In this document: one piece after another, positions 10,249 to 17,793 of the stretch
How positions within the stretch are numbered: position 1 is the first letter of the stretch
Layout of the letters: every line of letters begins with the position of its first letter
NCBI GenBank assembly: GCA_017305925.1
Contig: JAFKJW010000204.1
Location: forward strand, 1 to 33,306
Length of the DNA: 33,306 nt
Origin: Hyphomicrobiales bacterium
Lineage (GTDB): Bacteria; Pseudomonadota; Alphaproteobacteria; Rhizobiales; Rhizobiaceae
Direction: 5' to 3'
Position numbers and translations under genes: made by a program
Notes under the pieces: generated by a model
What the model saw: only the letters and a program-made list of their open reading frames with translations
What the model was told of the DNA's origin: nothing
Database searches by the model: none

Positions 10249-10583
10249 TCCCCCCGGTTCTCCTCTCCGAACTACTCGCCAACGGCAGCGCCACCGCCCG
10301 AGGTCGGGAACTGGATCACCGCCCCGTTGTTAAAATCTTCGACCCCAACGGGGCCTCGACGTGGCTCCTGACGGAAGTCTCGCCGGCGAACCCTAAAATC
10401 GCGTTCGGCCTCTGCGACACGGGCCAAGGATGCCCCGAACTCGGTTATGTCGATCTTTCAGAACTTGCCTATGTCCGGACGGCCATGGGCCTCCGCCTGG
10501 AGGTAGACCGACATTTCAGGGCGACCAAGCCCCTGTCGGAGTACGCCGCCGATGCCCGCAGGCGGGGCCGGATCGTCGCCTAG
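10245..10583 (+). CDS. DUF2958 family protein
   Basis: 112 residues matching the DUF2958 pattern: LL..G near the N-terminus, PVVKIFDPNGASTWLLTEV, a FGLCDTGQGCPELGYVDLSEL core (about residues 55-75) and the closing ERD-like VDRHF plus PLSEYA. The family is found almost only on plasmids and integrative elements, often near replication or transfer genes. Its biochemical role is not known to me. The ribosome site AAGGAGGCGGGGG lies inside the end of the preceding gene, with a 4-bp overlap. The next plus-strand gene begins about 195 bp later, after three palindromes. Confidence 0.85.
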   Translation: MIPPVLLSELLANGSATARGRELDHRPVVKIFDPNGASTWLLTEVSPANPKIAFGLCDTGQGCPELGYVDLSELAYVRTAMGLRLEVDRHFRATKPLSEYAADARRRGRIVA

Positions 10584-10651
10584 CGGCGATCCAACTCCCC
10601 CGCGAGTTATCTCAAATCGAGTTTTGCACCTATCGGTTCAAGGCTCGAATT

Positions 10652-10760
10652 CGTCACAGGAAAGCGTGACGCATTCCCTGCCTCTCCATAATTCGTCACG
10701 CATCCTTGTGACGAATCCCCTTGTCGCCTTCCTGATAATCCGTCACGCTGGATTGTGACG
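10652..10760. promoter_or_regulatory. three iterated palindromes, CGTCAC-N8-GTGACG
   Basis: Three 20-bp inverted repeats with perfect 6-bp arms and the same 8-bp spacer length lie at 10652-10671, 10694-10713 and 10741-10760 (start-to-start distances 42 and 47 bp). The flanking bases tend to extend the arms to AATTCGTCAC...GTGACGAAT. The spacer sequences differ, so selection appears to act on the arms. The last copy ends 18 bp before the ATG of the following gene. They look like operator sites for a dimeric regulator, plausibly the adjacent basic protein; a centromere- or origin-like role is the alternative. Confidence 0.8.
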
Positions 10761-10778
10761 AGTTACAAGGAGGCCACG

Positions 10779-11138
10779 ATGACCGACGAGCCGACCGGCC
10801 GACGCAAGCCAGGGCCGAAACCGAAGGGCGAAGCGACGATGACCGGGGCGGAGCGCCAACGCCGCTATCGGTTGCGTCAGAAGGTCGTGAAGACGGCGGA
10901 CACTTACAAGGCGTCGACCGTCTTCAGTTATCTCGAATTGCGGGAACTTCGCATCCAAGTTTCGCTTTTCCGGGGTCACGTAATGAGCTTTCAAAAGGAA
11001 GTCGTAGCCCTGTCCCGCGCTTTCGAGGCCGGCGACATCGAGCGCGTCGAAAAAGGCCTAGCGGAAATGCGATTTTACGCCGAAACTATGTTCCCCTCCG
11101 ACCTCAGATTCTTTCAGAGCGTCACCGAAAAACCATGA
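10779..11138 (+). CDS. small basic putative DNA-binding protein
   Basis: 119 residues from the ATG at 10779, chosen because AAGGAGG stands 5-7 bases upstream; an upstream ATG at 10755 would overlap the last palindrome. The N-terminus has an AT-hook-like stretch (GRRKPGPKPKGE) followed by the basic motif TGAERQRRYRLRQKVV, seen in many plasmid- and phage-borne small proteins. The C-terminal half is predicted mostly helical (LELRELRIQVSLFRGHVMSFQKEVVALSRAF). Immediate upstream location of three palindromes makes autoregulation an attractive inference. No specific family name can be given. Confidence 0.75.
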   Translation: MTDEPTGRRKPGPKPKGEATMTGAERQRRYRLRQKVVKTADTYKASTVFSYLELRELRIQVSLFRGHVMSFQKEVVALSRAFEAGDIERVEKGLAEMRFYAETMFPSDLRFFQSVTEKP

Positions 11139-11152
11139 CCTAAGACCCATGG
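11133..11152. repeat. short covarying hairpin, copy 1
   Basis: CCATG-ACCTAAGACC-CATGG, followed by CGACC. A second copy at 13496-13515 has the same loop with one change and compensatory changes in the stem (CCGTG...CACGG). It overlaps the stop codon of the preceding gene. Confidence 0.6.
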
Positions 11153-11628
11153 CGACCTCGCCGAGGGCATCAGATGGGCTTCTAAGCGCGACAGATTCTT
11201 TCGTGAAGCTCGGAATCGACAGGATTCCGCCCCGCAGCACCCGCCCGCCGTTTTTCAAAATGGACCGCGCATCGGGGGCGAACAGTCCCGCGTTCCGGCT
11301 TCGCCGTCGCATACTAACGCTCCGTAGATCGCCCTGTTGAACCGAGTGCGCCGGCCGCGAATTTGCTCCGCCGTCCGTTCGGCTTTCGATCCTGCCGAGG
11401 ACATCCAGACGGCTCCGCCTTATACGCTGAATCCATGTTTAGGGCGGGCAGAAAAGAAAAACCCGCCTCCATCGAGACGGGCTTTCCCCTTTACGGCCAT
11501 CGCGTCCCCGCTGTTCCGTAGGTCAATGGTGCCGCTGGTTCATGCCTGGCACAAGGGCCTTTCCCCTTTTTTGTATCCTGGGGAAGCCAAGCCGAAGGCG
11601 CGGCGGGGCAAAGCCCCATGAGCCTTAC
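11139..11628. other. intergenic region between putative DNA-binding gene and methyltransferase 3' end
   Basis: 490 bp without a convincing gene. It starts within the covarying hairpin and contains the intrinsic terminator at 11460-11483. A second short inverted repeat (CTTTCCCC / GGGGAAG around 11559-11586) surrounds a T-run. Open frames here (for example 11149-11340) have no ribosome site and read through the hairpins, so I treat them as chance. Confidence 0.6.
11460..11483 (-). terminator. intrinsic terminator downstream of the cytosine methyltransferase
   Basis: Read on the minus strand, a 10-bp stem (two G-U pairs) with a 4-base loop is followed by a T-rich run (TTTTCTTTTC). It lies about 145 bp past the stop of the minus-strand methyltransferase gene, where convergent plus-strand transcription also ends. 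Confidence 0.7.
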
Positions 11629-12981
11629 CTACGCTGCCACGGCCTCGACCGCAGCAGGAAGAACCGCCTTCACCTTCCTCCGGCCCTTGGGCTGCTCCTG
11701 CCATTCGCGATAGAGGCGCAATGCCTTCCTCAAATCCGACCGTGTGCCGGTCGGCAGCGCCGCGAATGCCTCGACCGCATCCAGCGCCGCAAGCTCCCCC
11801 GCCAGGTCGGGGAAGGTCCGCCCACCTAGCAGGCGTCGCGCGCGGTTCACGCGGCTCTTGCCGTTCCGGACGGCCTGCCCGTTGAACCCTTTCGACCGCC
11901 GCAGCCATTGGCCGAAACGCCCTTGAATCTCCGGAATGGATTCACCCGCCTCGCGCGCCAGGATCGTCCTGCCGATAGCCTCCGCCAGCGGCGCGGGGAC
12001 CGCGTTCGCAATCATCTGATCGACGTCGCGCACGGCCGCGCCCGACCAATCCCAGCCGATAGGGAAGCCTTGGATTCTGGAAACCTGCTCTTGCGTCAGG
12101 ACCGCAGCCTTCGCCGGGTGCACCGAGTCCGCAGGGTGCGGGCGATCGAGGTGCGATTGCCGGGGCCGCTCCCGTGTTGTCCTCACCACCGCCGGCGCGG
12201 GCTCGTCTAGCGAGCGGACGCCGCGCCCGTCGTGGTAAGGCCGCGTGAAGAAGGCTCCGGCCTCGACCAACGCGGTATCGCCTGGGCGCGGCTGGTACGT
12301 CGCGGGCATCGGGCGCCGTGAGCTTCCGCGCATCGTCGGCGCGGGTTCGTCCACGCTCCACACTCCGCGCTTTCCGGGGTGCCGTGGATGGGCATAATAG
12401 CAGCCGCCAAGCGCCTCCCCGAACATCGCCCGCATAGGCATCTTTTCGGGGCTCCGTGCAGCCGCCAGCGCGGACTCGAGAAAGGCATCTGCCTCGCCGA
12501 GACGGCCGACGACAAACAGCCGCTTGCGGGTCTGGGGAACGCCGTAATAGGTGGCATTCAGTGTCGTTTCCGTCAGCCCATACCCGGCCTTGACGAGCAT
12601 CGCGCGGGCATCCCGCCAGGCATCCGACCGCGCTGCCAAAGGAACGTTTTCCATCAGAAACCAGCGAGGCCTCACGATGCAGACCAGCATGGCGAAAGCC
12701 CGTGTCAGGCCCGCCCGCTCGCCTTCGATGCGCTCGCCGGCTGTCGAAAAATCCTGACAGGGCGGCCCACCGACGATCATGTCGGGGCGCTGCGCGACGA
12801 TCTCCGGAGCGATCCTGAAAATGTCCTTGAGGTCTGCCACTCGGACGAATCCGCCAAGATTCTGCCGATAGACATCAACGGCGGCTTGCCAGGAATCATA
12901 GGCCGCGACGACCTCAAACCCGGCTCGTTTCAAACCGAGGCTCATGCCGCCCGCGCCTGCAAAAAGTTCGACTGCCCGCAC
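11629..12981 (-). CDS. solitary DNA (cytosine-5) methyltransferase
   Basis: Transfers methyl groups from S-adenosylmethionine to cytosine C5 in DNA. Conserved motifs are present: I (FAGAGG, residues 7-12), IV (PPCQDFS, nucleophile Cys75), VI (ENV, 111-113), VIII (QTRKR, 150-154), IX (QGFP region) and X (IANAVPAPLA, about 330). The target-recognition region between VIII and IX is moderate in size. Some 100 residues follow motif X (roughly 345-450), a basic alpha-helical extension not usual in minimal Dcm-type enzymes. No restriction endonuclease gene is adjacent. On a mobile element such an orphan enzyme most likely protects DNA from host restriction or alters regulation; the target site cannot be read from sequence. 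It is divergent from the 13161 gene. Confidence 0.95.
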   Translation of the reverse strand: MRAVELFAGAGGMSLGLKRAGFEVVAAYDSWQAAVDVYRQNLGGFVRVADLKDIFRIAPEIVAQRPDMIVGGPPCQDFSTAGERIEGERAGLTRAFAMLVCIVRPRWFLMENVPLAARSDAWRDARAMLVKAGYGLTETTLNATYYGVPQTRKRLFVVGRLGEADAFLESALAAARSPEKMPMRAMFGEALGGCYYAHPRHPGKRGVWSVDEPAPTMRGSSRRPMPATYQPRPGDTALVEAGAFFTRPYHDGRGVRSLDEPAPAVVRTTRERPRQSHLDRPHPADSVHPAKAAVLTQEQVSRIQGFPIGWDWSGAAVRDVDQMIANAVPAPLAEAIGRTILAREAGESIPEIQGRFGQWLRRSKGFNGQAVRNGKSRVNRARRLLGGRTFPDLAGELAALDAVEAFAALPTGTRSDLRKALRLYREWQEQPKGRRKVKAVLPAAVEAVAA

Positions 12982-13160
12982 CCTGAAACCCTCGTTACCC
13001 CGTGGCCCGAATCCCAGTTACAGAATGGGCGGTTGAAAAAGGGTAAGGGACAAGCCTGCCTTGCGGCATTTGAATCAAAGTCGCCTGTGGATATTTCCCT
13101 CCTGTTGACGGGCCTATTTCACAACCGGAGTCGGGAGGCCCCACGGAGCACGACAGCGTT

Positions 13161-13358
13161 TTGACCAGCGACTTTTCCGCCGCCTATGTCCATCTCGACC
13201 GCGCTTTTCACTACCTGAGTGGCGACGACGAAACGAGCAGCAGGGCGCGGGACGCCCTGGGGCTGCTCATGGACGCGGTGGCGACGGCAAAATACACGCG
13301 TCGGGACAAGGCCGAGGTCCTGCAATTTCCTCGACCGAGCGAACGCGCGCGCCGTTAA
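13161..13358 (+). CDS. small hypothetical protein (TTG start)
   Basis: 65 residues (TSDFSAAYVHLDRAFHYLSGD opening, then a helical segment ending in LQFPRPSERARR). It is probably real because the composition is protein-like, it occupies the divergent position opposite the methyltransferase, and it ends just before a good intrinsic terminator. The start is a TTG with only a weak upstream GGAGC, so the exact 5' end is uncertain. No family is recognised. A small protein of this size beside the integration and replication genes could be a regulator or excision factor, but nothing in the sequence shows it. Confidence 0.55.
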   Translation: MTSDFSAAYVHLDRAFHYLSGDDETSSRARDALGLLMDAVATAKYTRRDKAEVLQFPRPSERARR

Positions 13359-13416
13359 CGGCTTTTTCACCATGTTGTTGGAGTGTGGTGAAGCGGGTGA
13401 GTTTCGAGTTCCGCTT

Positions 13417-13455
13417 GCGCCCGTCCCTCCGCCCAGAGACGGGCGCTTCGCTTTT
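13417..13455 (+). terminator. intrinsic terminator after the 65-residue gene
   Basis: Perfect 9-bp stem GCGCCCGTC / GACGGGCGC with a 12-base loop, followed by TTCGCTTTT. It lies about 60 bp past the stop at 13358. Confidence 0.75.
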
Positions 13456-13495
13456 GGGGGCGCTGTCGCACTCCCCCCCGGAAGCCTTGATTTTT

Positions 13496-13515
13496 CCGTG
13501 ACCTCAGACCCACGG
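13496..13515. repeat. short covarying hairpin, copy 2
   Basis: CCGTG-ACCTCAGACC-CACGG, followed by CGACC. Compared with copy 1 (11133-11152), the middle stem base has changed on both arms so that pairing is kept, and the loop differs at one base. Confidence 0.6.
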
Positions 13516-13631
13516 CGACCCAAGAATCGCGCTGTATGGGCAAATAACCGGGAGAAGAAATTCCTAAAATGGTCGAATCCGGCATCCGGAGGGCTTGGCG
13601 GATGTTCAGCGGTATGGCGGCCGATGCCTGC

Positions 13632-13853
13632 CTACCGATGGAAGAAGGGGTTGCGCTGGGCCTTCAGCTTTTCATGAAGGCGTCGCAGCCGGCGCAGATC
13701 GTCATCGGAGAGCATCAGCCCGCAGTCCAGGGTTTCCGCGGTTTCCTTGATAAACTGGCGGTCCCAATTGTAGAGCCTGCCCCGCCGCTCCATGCAGTAT
13801 TTTGAAACTACGAGGAGTTCCGGAGGGATTCTCGATTCCGTTGTAGCTTGCAT
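13632..13853 (-). CDS. small hypothetical protein downstream of the replication gene
   Basis: 73 residues from the ATG at 13853, where GGAGG stands five bases upstream (MQATTESRIPPELLVV); upstream ATGs to 13877 lack a site. The sequence is charged and helical (NWDRQFIKETAETLDCGLMLSDDDLRRLRRLHEKLKAQR), with no membrane segment. It follows the gpA-like gene by about 140 bp on the same strand and may be co-transcribed. It might assist replication, but no family is recognised. Confidence 0.65.
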   Translation of the reverse strand: MQATTESRIPPELLVVSKYCMERRGRLYNWDRQFIKETAETLDCGLMLSDDDLRRLRRLHEKLKAQRNPFFHR

Positions 13854-13994
13854 GACAGCCTCCATGATGGACATCATGAATCGTCGGCCGAGCCGTCGCG
13901 AAAATCAAACCGAGGACGGGCAAGGCTCTCCCGTCCTTCCTGTCGGAAGCCTCGTTTTTCCCTCGATTTTCGCCCTTGGACACCCCGTTTTTCA

Positions 13995-16679
13995 TCAAGT
14001 CGGCGGCCCCGTGTCCCCATGTTCATGGGGCGCAGCCCCATAACTTGGGTCGGTTGGGTTATCTGAAAGTTCCCCTTCCGAATCCTCAAATTCTTCCGTC
14101 TCAAAAGCCTCCCCTGAATCGGCCCATGCCGATTCCGAAGTCGCGCCTTCCTCGTAAAGTTCTTCACAGGCCGCGCGAAGGTCTTCCCGCGCCTCGCGCC
14201 TCTCCGCCTCCGCCTGCATGGCCTCCCAATCCCTTTTCCGTTTCTCCTCGACCTTCGCGGCGGCCGTCTCCCTGTCCGTAATTTCCCACTCCTCGACCCT
14301 GAGCCGGATTTGGTCGAACGGAGAATCGGACGGGCGCACGATGACCCACCCGCCGACATCATCGACGGTCAGGATCATTTCCCCGCCCTCCAAGGCATCG
14401 GCCGCCGCTTTCCTTTCCCCCGCCGTGCCGGCGAGGACGACGACAGGGGCGGCTATGCCGACCGTCTCCCGCACCGTCTCGCCAAAGGCGTTTTCCCGCT
14501 CCTCGCGAAGCGGAACGGGCGGAAGGGGTAAATCCTCCTCCGGAGGCCAGTCGAGGGCATCGCGCAGCCATAGCCGTTCGGAGGCATGGAGGTCCCTGTC
14601 GGCCCACATCCCCATGGCAATGCAGGACTGATAGGCCGCCGTCGCGACCTCGCCGTTCAAGAGGTCTATCTCCCTCGCCAGTTCTTCGAGCCTGACCAGA
14701 ATGGGGGCGGTCTTCTCCTCGACCGCCTTCAACGCTTCCAGTTCCCTGCGCAGCCCCTCCCGCGCGCCGTCAGGGCCGCGCTCGACGCCCTGACGGGGGC
14801 GCGAATGGCTGCCGCCCGTCAGCTTGTCCATGAGGCCTTGAGCCCGCAACATTTCCCGCACCGCGAGAGCCATGCGGGCATCGTCGGGAACCTCGCCCCG
14901 CTCCGCCGCTTTCCAGACCGAATCCCAGAGCTTGCCGGGCGACCGCTGCGAGTCCATGCCGATGAGGGTATGGAGACGGGCATCACGCTCGCTGGCCCAG
15001 ACGGCATGACGCTCCAGGTCCGTCGCTGGTGCGTCGTCGGCGGGAATGCCGCAATCTGGCTCGTAGTCCTCGCCGTACCCCGTCGCGAGGCGCGAGGAAT
15101 AGCGAGAGGCATACCGAACGATGGCCTCCGGCGTTTCCTCCTTGCCGCGCTTGTCCTTCGGTGGTGCGTACCTGGAGTCCGTGTCTCCGACGACGTACGC
15201 CGAGCAACCCCGGTCCGCGCGCTTCGTCTCCTCCTGCCGCTTCGCCACGGGCGTCGAGGAGAAGCGGTCCCAGAACCCGTCCGCGACCGCACGGGCCTCC
15301 GCCAGCGCCCGCGCGTCGGAAGCGGCGCGGATGGATTCCGCCTCCGCCACCGGCGCGTCCGGATCGAGGAGTGCCAGCGCCTCCGCCTCGCTCATATGAC
15401 GGTCGTGGACGAACACCAGGACATGACGGTGAACCGTTCCGTCCTGTTGCGCCTGGGCATCCCAGAAGCCCCACGGCCTCAAACCGTTCTGCCGGAGAAG
15501 GCTGACCGTCTGGTGATAAAGCTCCTGCATCCGCTGCATGGCTTCGTCAGGGCCAAGCATGGGGTCCCATTTCTGGACCTCATGCCCCGCGTTCGTCGGG
15601 TTGCAATGGTATTTTCCTTCAAGCGTGAGCGTTATCCAGATCGCCTTGGCTCCGATCGCCCGCGCCCGCGCGAGGAGGACATCGTTGACCAGGCGCCGCT
15701 TTGCCGCTTCCCGCGCCATCTTCTTTTTATGCGCTTCCAACATGGGAATCTGGGCCTCGGGATCGTCCTTTTTCAGGATGACGAGCCGCGCCATGTTCTC
15801 CCGGCTGTCGCGCATCTCCGCCCGGTGGCAGGTGACGGAGTAATCGGAAACATAGAGCGGACGCCCATCGCGCTCGGGCCCGCCGACCGCGCCGACCGCC
15901 CCGCCGATGTAGGCCCGTGCCTTGCGCGCCTCCTTTCGCATTTCCCGCCGCCAGGTCTTCCCCTGTCGCCGTCTACGGTGTTCCGGCTCTGGATACGTCT
16001 CCGCCGGGTATTTCATCGCGTATGCCTTCGCCTTCCGCTCCGCCCGTTCCGTGATCTCGGCCGGGGTCAGGCCGATGGTATCCAGGACATCCCACCCGAC
16101 CTTTGCCAGGATCGCCGCGCCGCGTTCCTTCCGCTTCATGATGTTCATGGCATCCACGTACGACGAGAACGCCGGCGGCAGCATCTTGAAGACCGCCAGG
16201 GCCTTCCGCGCTTCGTCCTCTCTTTCGTCCGGAGGCACCGCCCCCGCGCGGAAGTGGCGGGGGTCCGGCTTGTGCTGCGCCTCCTCCGCGTCCAGGTCCG
16301 CGAAGTCGGCGGCGCGGACCTCCTCCGGCGACATGCCGCCGGGCGCTGGCCTGGTCGCCTCCGCCGCCTCGAACTCGCCCGCCAGGTCCCGCGCGGCATC
16401 TTCCGCCGCCTTCCTCGCCGCCGTGGCCGCCGCGATCCAGTGGGGATGAGGATTCGCCGCCGCCTTCCGCGCCGCCGCGTCGGCTTCCTCCGCCCGCCGG
16501 CGGGCCACCTCAAATTTCTTGCGAAGCCGCTCCCGCGTCAGCCCGTCGCCGACACGCCCGAGGCGCGCGGCGTCGAGGCCCGAAAACCCCGTGAACTTCG
16601 GGTTTCCGTCAACATTTTTTGCTTTTGAGGTCGAAGAAGGCTGTCGGCTGGCTGGGGAATATCCCAGCCGGGGGCTCAC
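13995..16679 (-). CDS. replication endonuclease, phage gpA-like HUH protein
   Basis: Likely nicks one strand to start rolling-circle replication of the excised element. The central region matches the phage P2 gpA / Phage_GPA pattern: IWITLTLEGKYH, then a helical block, then GFWDAQAQQDGTVHRHVLVFVH with the metal-binding HxH at about 417-419. The RYASRYSSRLATGYG segment near 520-535 supplies the paired candidate tyrosines. The N-terminal 200 residues are Ala/Arg-rich and helical; the C-terminal 200 are acidic and possibly disordered. At up to 894 residues it is longer than P2 gpA (about 760). The start is uncertain: a GTG at 16679 gives the longest frame but lacks a ribosome site and overlaps a hairpin (16650-16669), so the true start may be downstream. 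It is divergent from the 17794 operon across an iteron-containing spacer. Confidence 0.85.
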   Translation of the reverse strand: MSPRLGYSPASRQPSSTSKAKNVDGNPKFTGFSGLDAARLGRVGDGLTRERLRKKFEVARRRAEEADAAARKAAANPHPHWIAAATAARKAAEDAARDLAGEFEAAEATRPAPGGMSPEEVRAADFADLDAEEAQHKPDPRHFRAGAVPPDEREDEARKALAVFKMLPPAFSSYVDAMNIMKRKERGAAILAKVGWDVLDTIGLTPAEITERAERKAKAYAMKYPAETYPEPEHRRRRQGKTWRREMRKEARKARAYIGGAVGAVGGPERDGRPLYVSDYSVTCHRAEMRDSRENMARLVILKKDDPEAQIPMLEAHKKKMAREAAKRRLVNDVLLARARAIGAKAIWITLTLEGKYHCNPTNAGHEVQKWDPMLGPDEAMQRMQELYHQTVSLLRQNGLRPWGFWDAQAQQDGTVHRHVLVFVHDRHMSEAEALALLDPDAPVAEAESIRAASDARALAEARAVADGFWDRFSSTPVAKRQEETKRADRGCSAYVVGDTDSRYAPPKDKRGKEETPEAIVRYASRYSSRLATGYGEDYEPDCGIPADDAPATDLERHAVWASERDARLHTLIGMDSQRSPGKLWDSVWKAAERGEVPDDARMALAVREMLRAQGLMDKLTGGSHSRPRQGVERGPDGAREGLRRELEALKAVEEKTAPILVRLEELAREIDLLNGEVATAAYQSCIAMGMWADRDLHASERLWLRDALDWPPEEDLPLPPVPLREERENAFGETVRETVGIAAPVVVLAGTAGERKAAADALEGGEMILTVDDVGGWVIVRPSDSPFDQIRLRVEEWEITDRETAAAKVEEKRKRDWEAMQAEAERREAREDLRAACEELYEEGATSESAWADSGEAFETEEFEDSEGELSDNPTDPSYGAAPHEHGDTGPPT

Positions 16680-16742
16680 CCGCTGTTGCGGGCGGTCTTT
16701 ACACGTGCATGAGAGTGAATCATCATCATCTTCATCTTCGTG

Positions 16743-16786
16743 AAAACCCCCGGAGGCCTGCCAGCCTGTGATGGGGGTTTTTTGTT
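16743..16786. terminator. bidirectional intrinsic terminator
   Basis: AAAACCCCC (16743-16751) pairs with GGGGGTTTT (16773-16781), followed by more T. The complementary A-run makes it work on both strands. It insulates the rep start region from the control region. Confidence 0.65.
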
Positions 16787-17121
16787 GCCTGAATGAAAAT
16801 GCTCACCCGGTCGGCGGACTGGCACAACCCCCTTTCAAATCATTCCGCATCCGTAACGATTTCAGCCCCCGTTCCGGAACATCCGCGCTGGACACGAATC
16901 CCGGCCGTGCCTAGTGTCGCCCCTGCGTCGGGAGTCCCGGCGTGGGGCGTGGAAACCCCTGTGTGCACTTGGCTGCGTTTATCGCGGCCGTCGCCCCGCG
17001 AACGACGACAGGCAGCACCGCTAGGAATCCAGGAGTCCGGATTCGATTTCTTCCGCTCCGCGTGTCGCTTCCGTCGTATACCGCCACGCCCTTGTTTGAC
17101 CGGAGCGGAGAGCCAGCCAGG

Positions 17122-17205
17122 GGCCGGGGCTAAAGCCCCTCAAGCAGAATTTTCCCCGCATTTCCGTGCCGGAAATACTCCTCGCGGCCGGGGCTAAAGC
17201 CCCTC
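17122..17205. repeat. two copies of a self-complementary 20-bp repeat
   Basis: GGCCGGGGCTAAAGCCCCTC at 17122-17141 and again, identical, at 17186-17205, 64 bp apart. Each can fold by itself (GGGGCT / AGCCCC around AA or a slightly larger loop). They lie in non-coding DNA, with no ribosome site or T-run after them. Confidence 0.7.
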
Positions 17206-17401
17206 CAAAATTCAGCTTGTCCCCTGCCTGTCTCCCCGCTTTTTTCCGGTCAAGGGCGCAGCGGCATACGACGGAAGGCAAGAACGGAGGGGGCTTCCCC
17301 TGTGCCTGACGGCGACAGGGAGTCAGGAAAAAAGGAAGGGGGGCGAACGGCTCCGCCGGAGGGCCCGGCCTTCGGCTGTCGTTTTCCCCCTCGACGCCCT
17401 C

Positions 17402-17505
17402 GAATCCTTCCGTCACCATTTTTGAATCCTTGCCGCCTGCCGGCCGCCAAGGACTCGCGCCCGGAATCCTTCCGGAGGCGCTGCCGAATCCTTGAATGAA
17501 TCCTT
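17402..17505. repeat. five iteron-like GAATCCTT repeats
   Basis: Exact GAATCCTT at 17402-17409, 17424-17431, 17464-17471, 17486-17493 and 17498-17505, all in the same orientation. An imperfect reverse copy (AAGGACTC) lies near 17449. Spacings are 22, 40, 22 and 12 bp; the first four are near whole or double helical turns. Direct repeats beside an AT-rich stretch suggest initiator-binding iterons. Confidence 0.6.
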
Positions 17506-17509
17506 GCGG

Positions 17510-17700
17510 TATCAGAAGTTGACAGATGTCAACTTGAAGTACATTTCTGTTATCAATCTAAATTGTTGACATCGACAAAATCATATTCCGTTAACCGTAC
17601 CTATTTCACTCACGCTATATTGTTGACATGACTTCAAGATAGAAAACCATTCTCGTTTTCAGCCGAAAAAAGAAGATCTTTTTCTGCATTTCCCGCTTGG
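17510..17700 (+). promoter_or_regulatory. AT-rich control region with GTTGACA operator-like sites
   Basis: A marked AT-rich island in GC-rich DNA. It contains a perfect 16-bp palindrome GTTGACA-GA-TGTCAAC at 17518-17533 and two further GTTGACA copies at 17565-17571 and 17622-17628. The TTGACA within each resembles a -35 box, but I could not pair any with a convincing -10 at 16-18 bp. It should drive the operon starting at 17794 and may also be the melting region of an origin. Confidence 0.6.
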
Positions 17701-17793
17701 TTACTCTTGCGCCATTCGGAGGCGCGACCAATAATTAATACAGGCAAGGACGACGGGGCGGTTCCCGAAGTCGCCAGAACAGGAGCGAGAGAC

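Larger units (their letters stand above)
16680..17793. other. 1.1-kb non-coding region, candidate replication origin and control region
   Basis: No convincing gene. From left to right it holds: a bidirectional intrinsic terminator (16743-16781); two copies of a 20-bp self-complementary repeat (17122-17141, 17186-17205); a cluster of five GAATCCTT repeats (17402-17505); and an AT-rich stretch with a perfect palindrome and related half-sites (17510-17700). The last leads into the small-gene operon. Iterons next to an AT-rich stretch and beside a Rep gene are the usual make-up of an origin, though P2-type proteins can also nick inside their own gene. Confidence 0.55.

Noticed and set aside
11149-11340. 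Small plus-strand frame after the putative DNA-binding gene
   Set aside because: No ribosome site, odd composition, begins inside the repeated hairpin.
14586-16628. A 680-codon plus-strand open frame opposite the replication gene
   Set aside because: Basic, repetitive composition typical of an antisense shadow. The minus-strand frame carries the gpA-like HUH motifs.
16720-16740. TCATCATCATC-type triplet repeat
   Set aside because: Too short and imperfect to be more than chance or a minor slippage tract.
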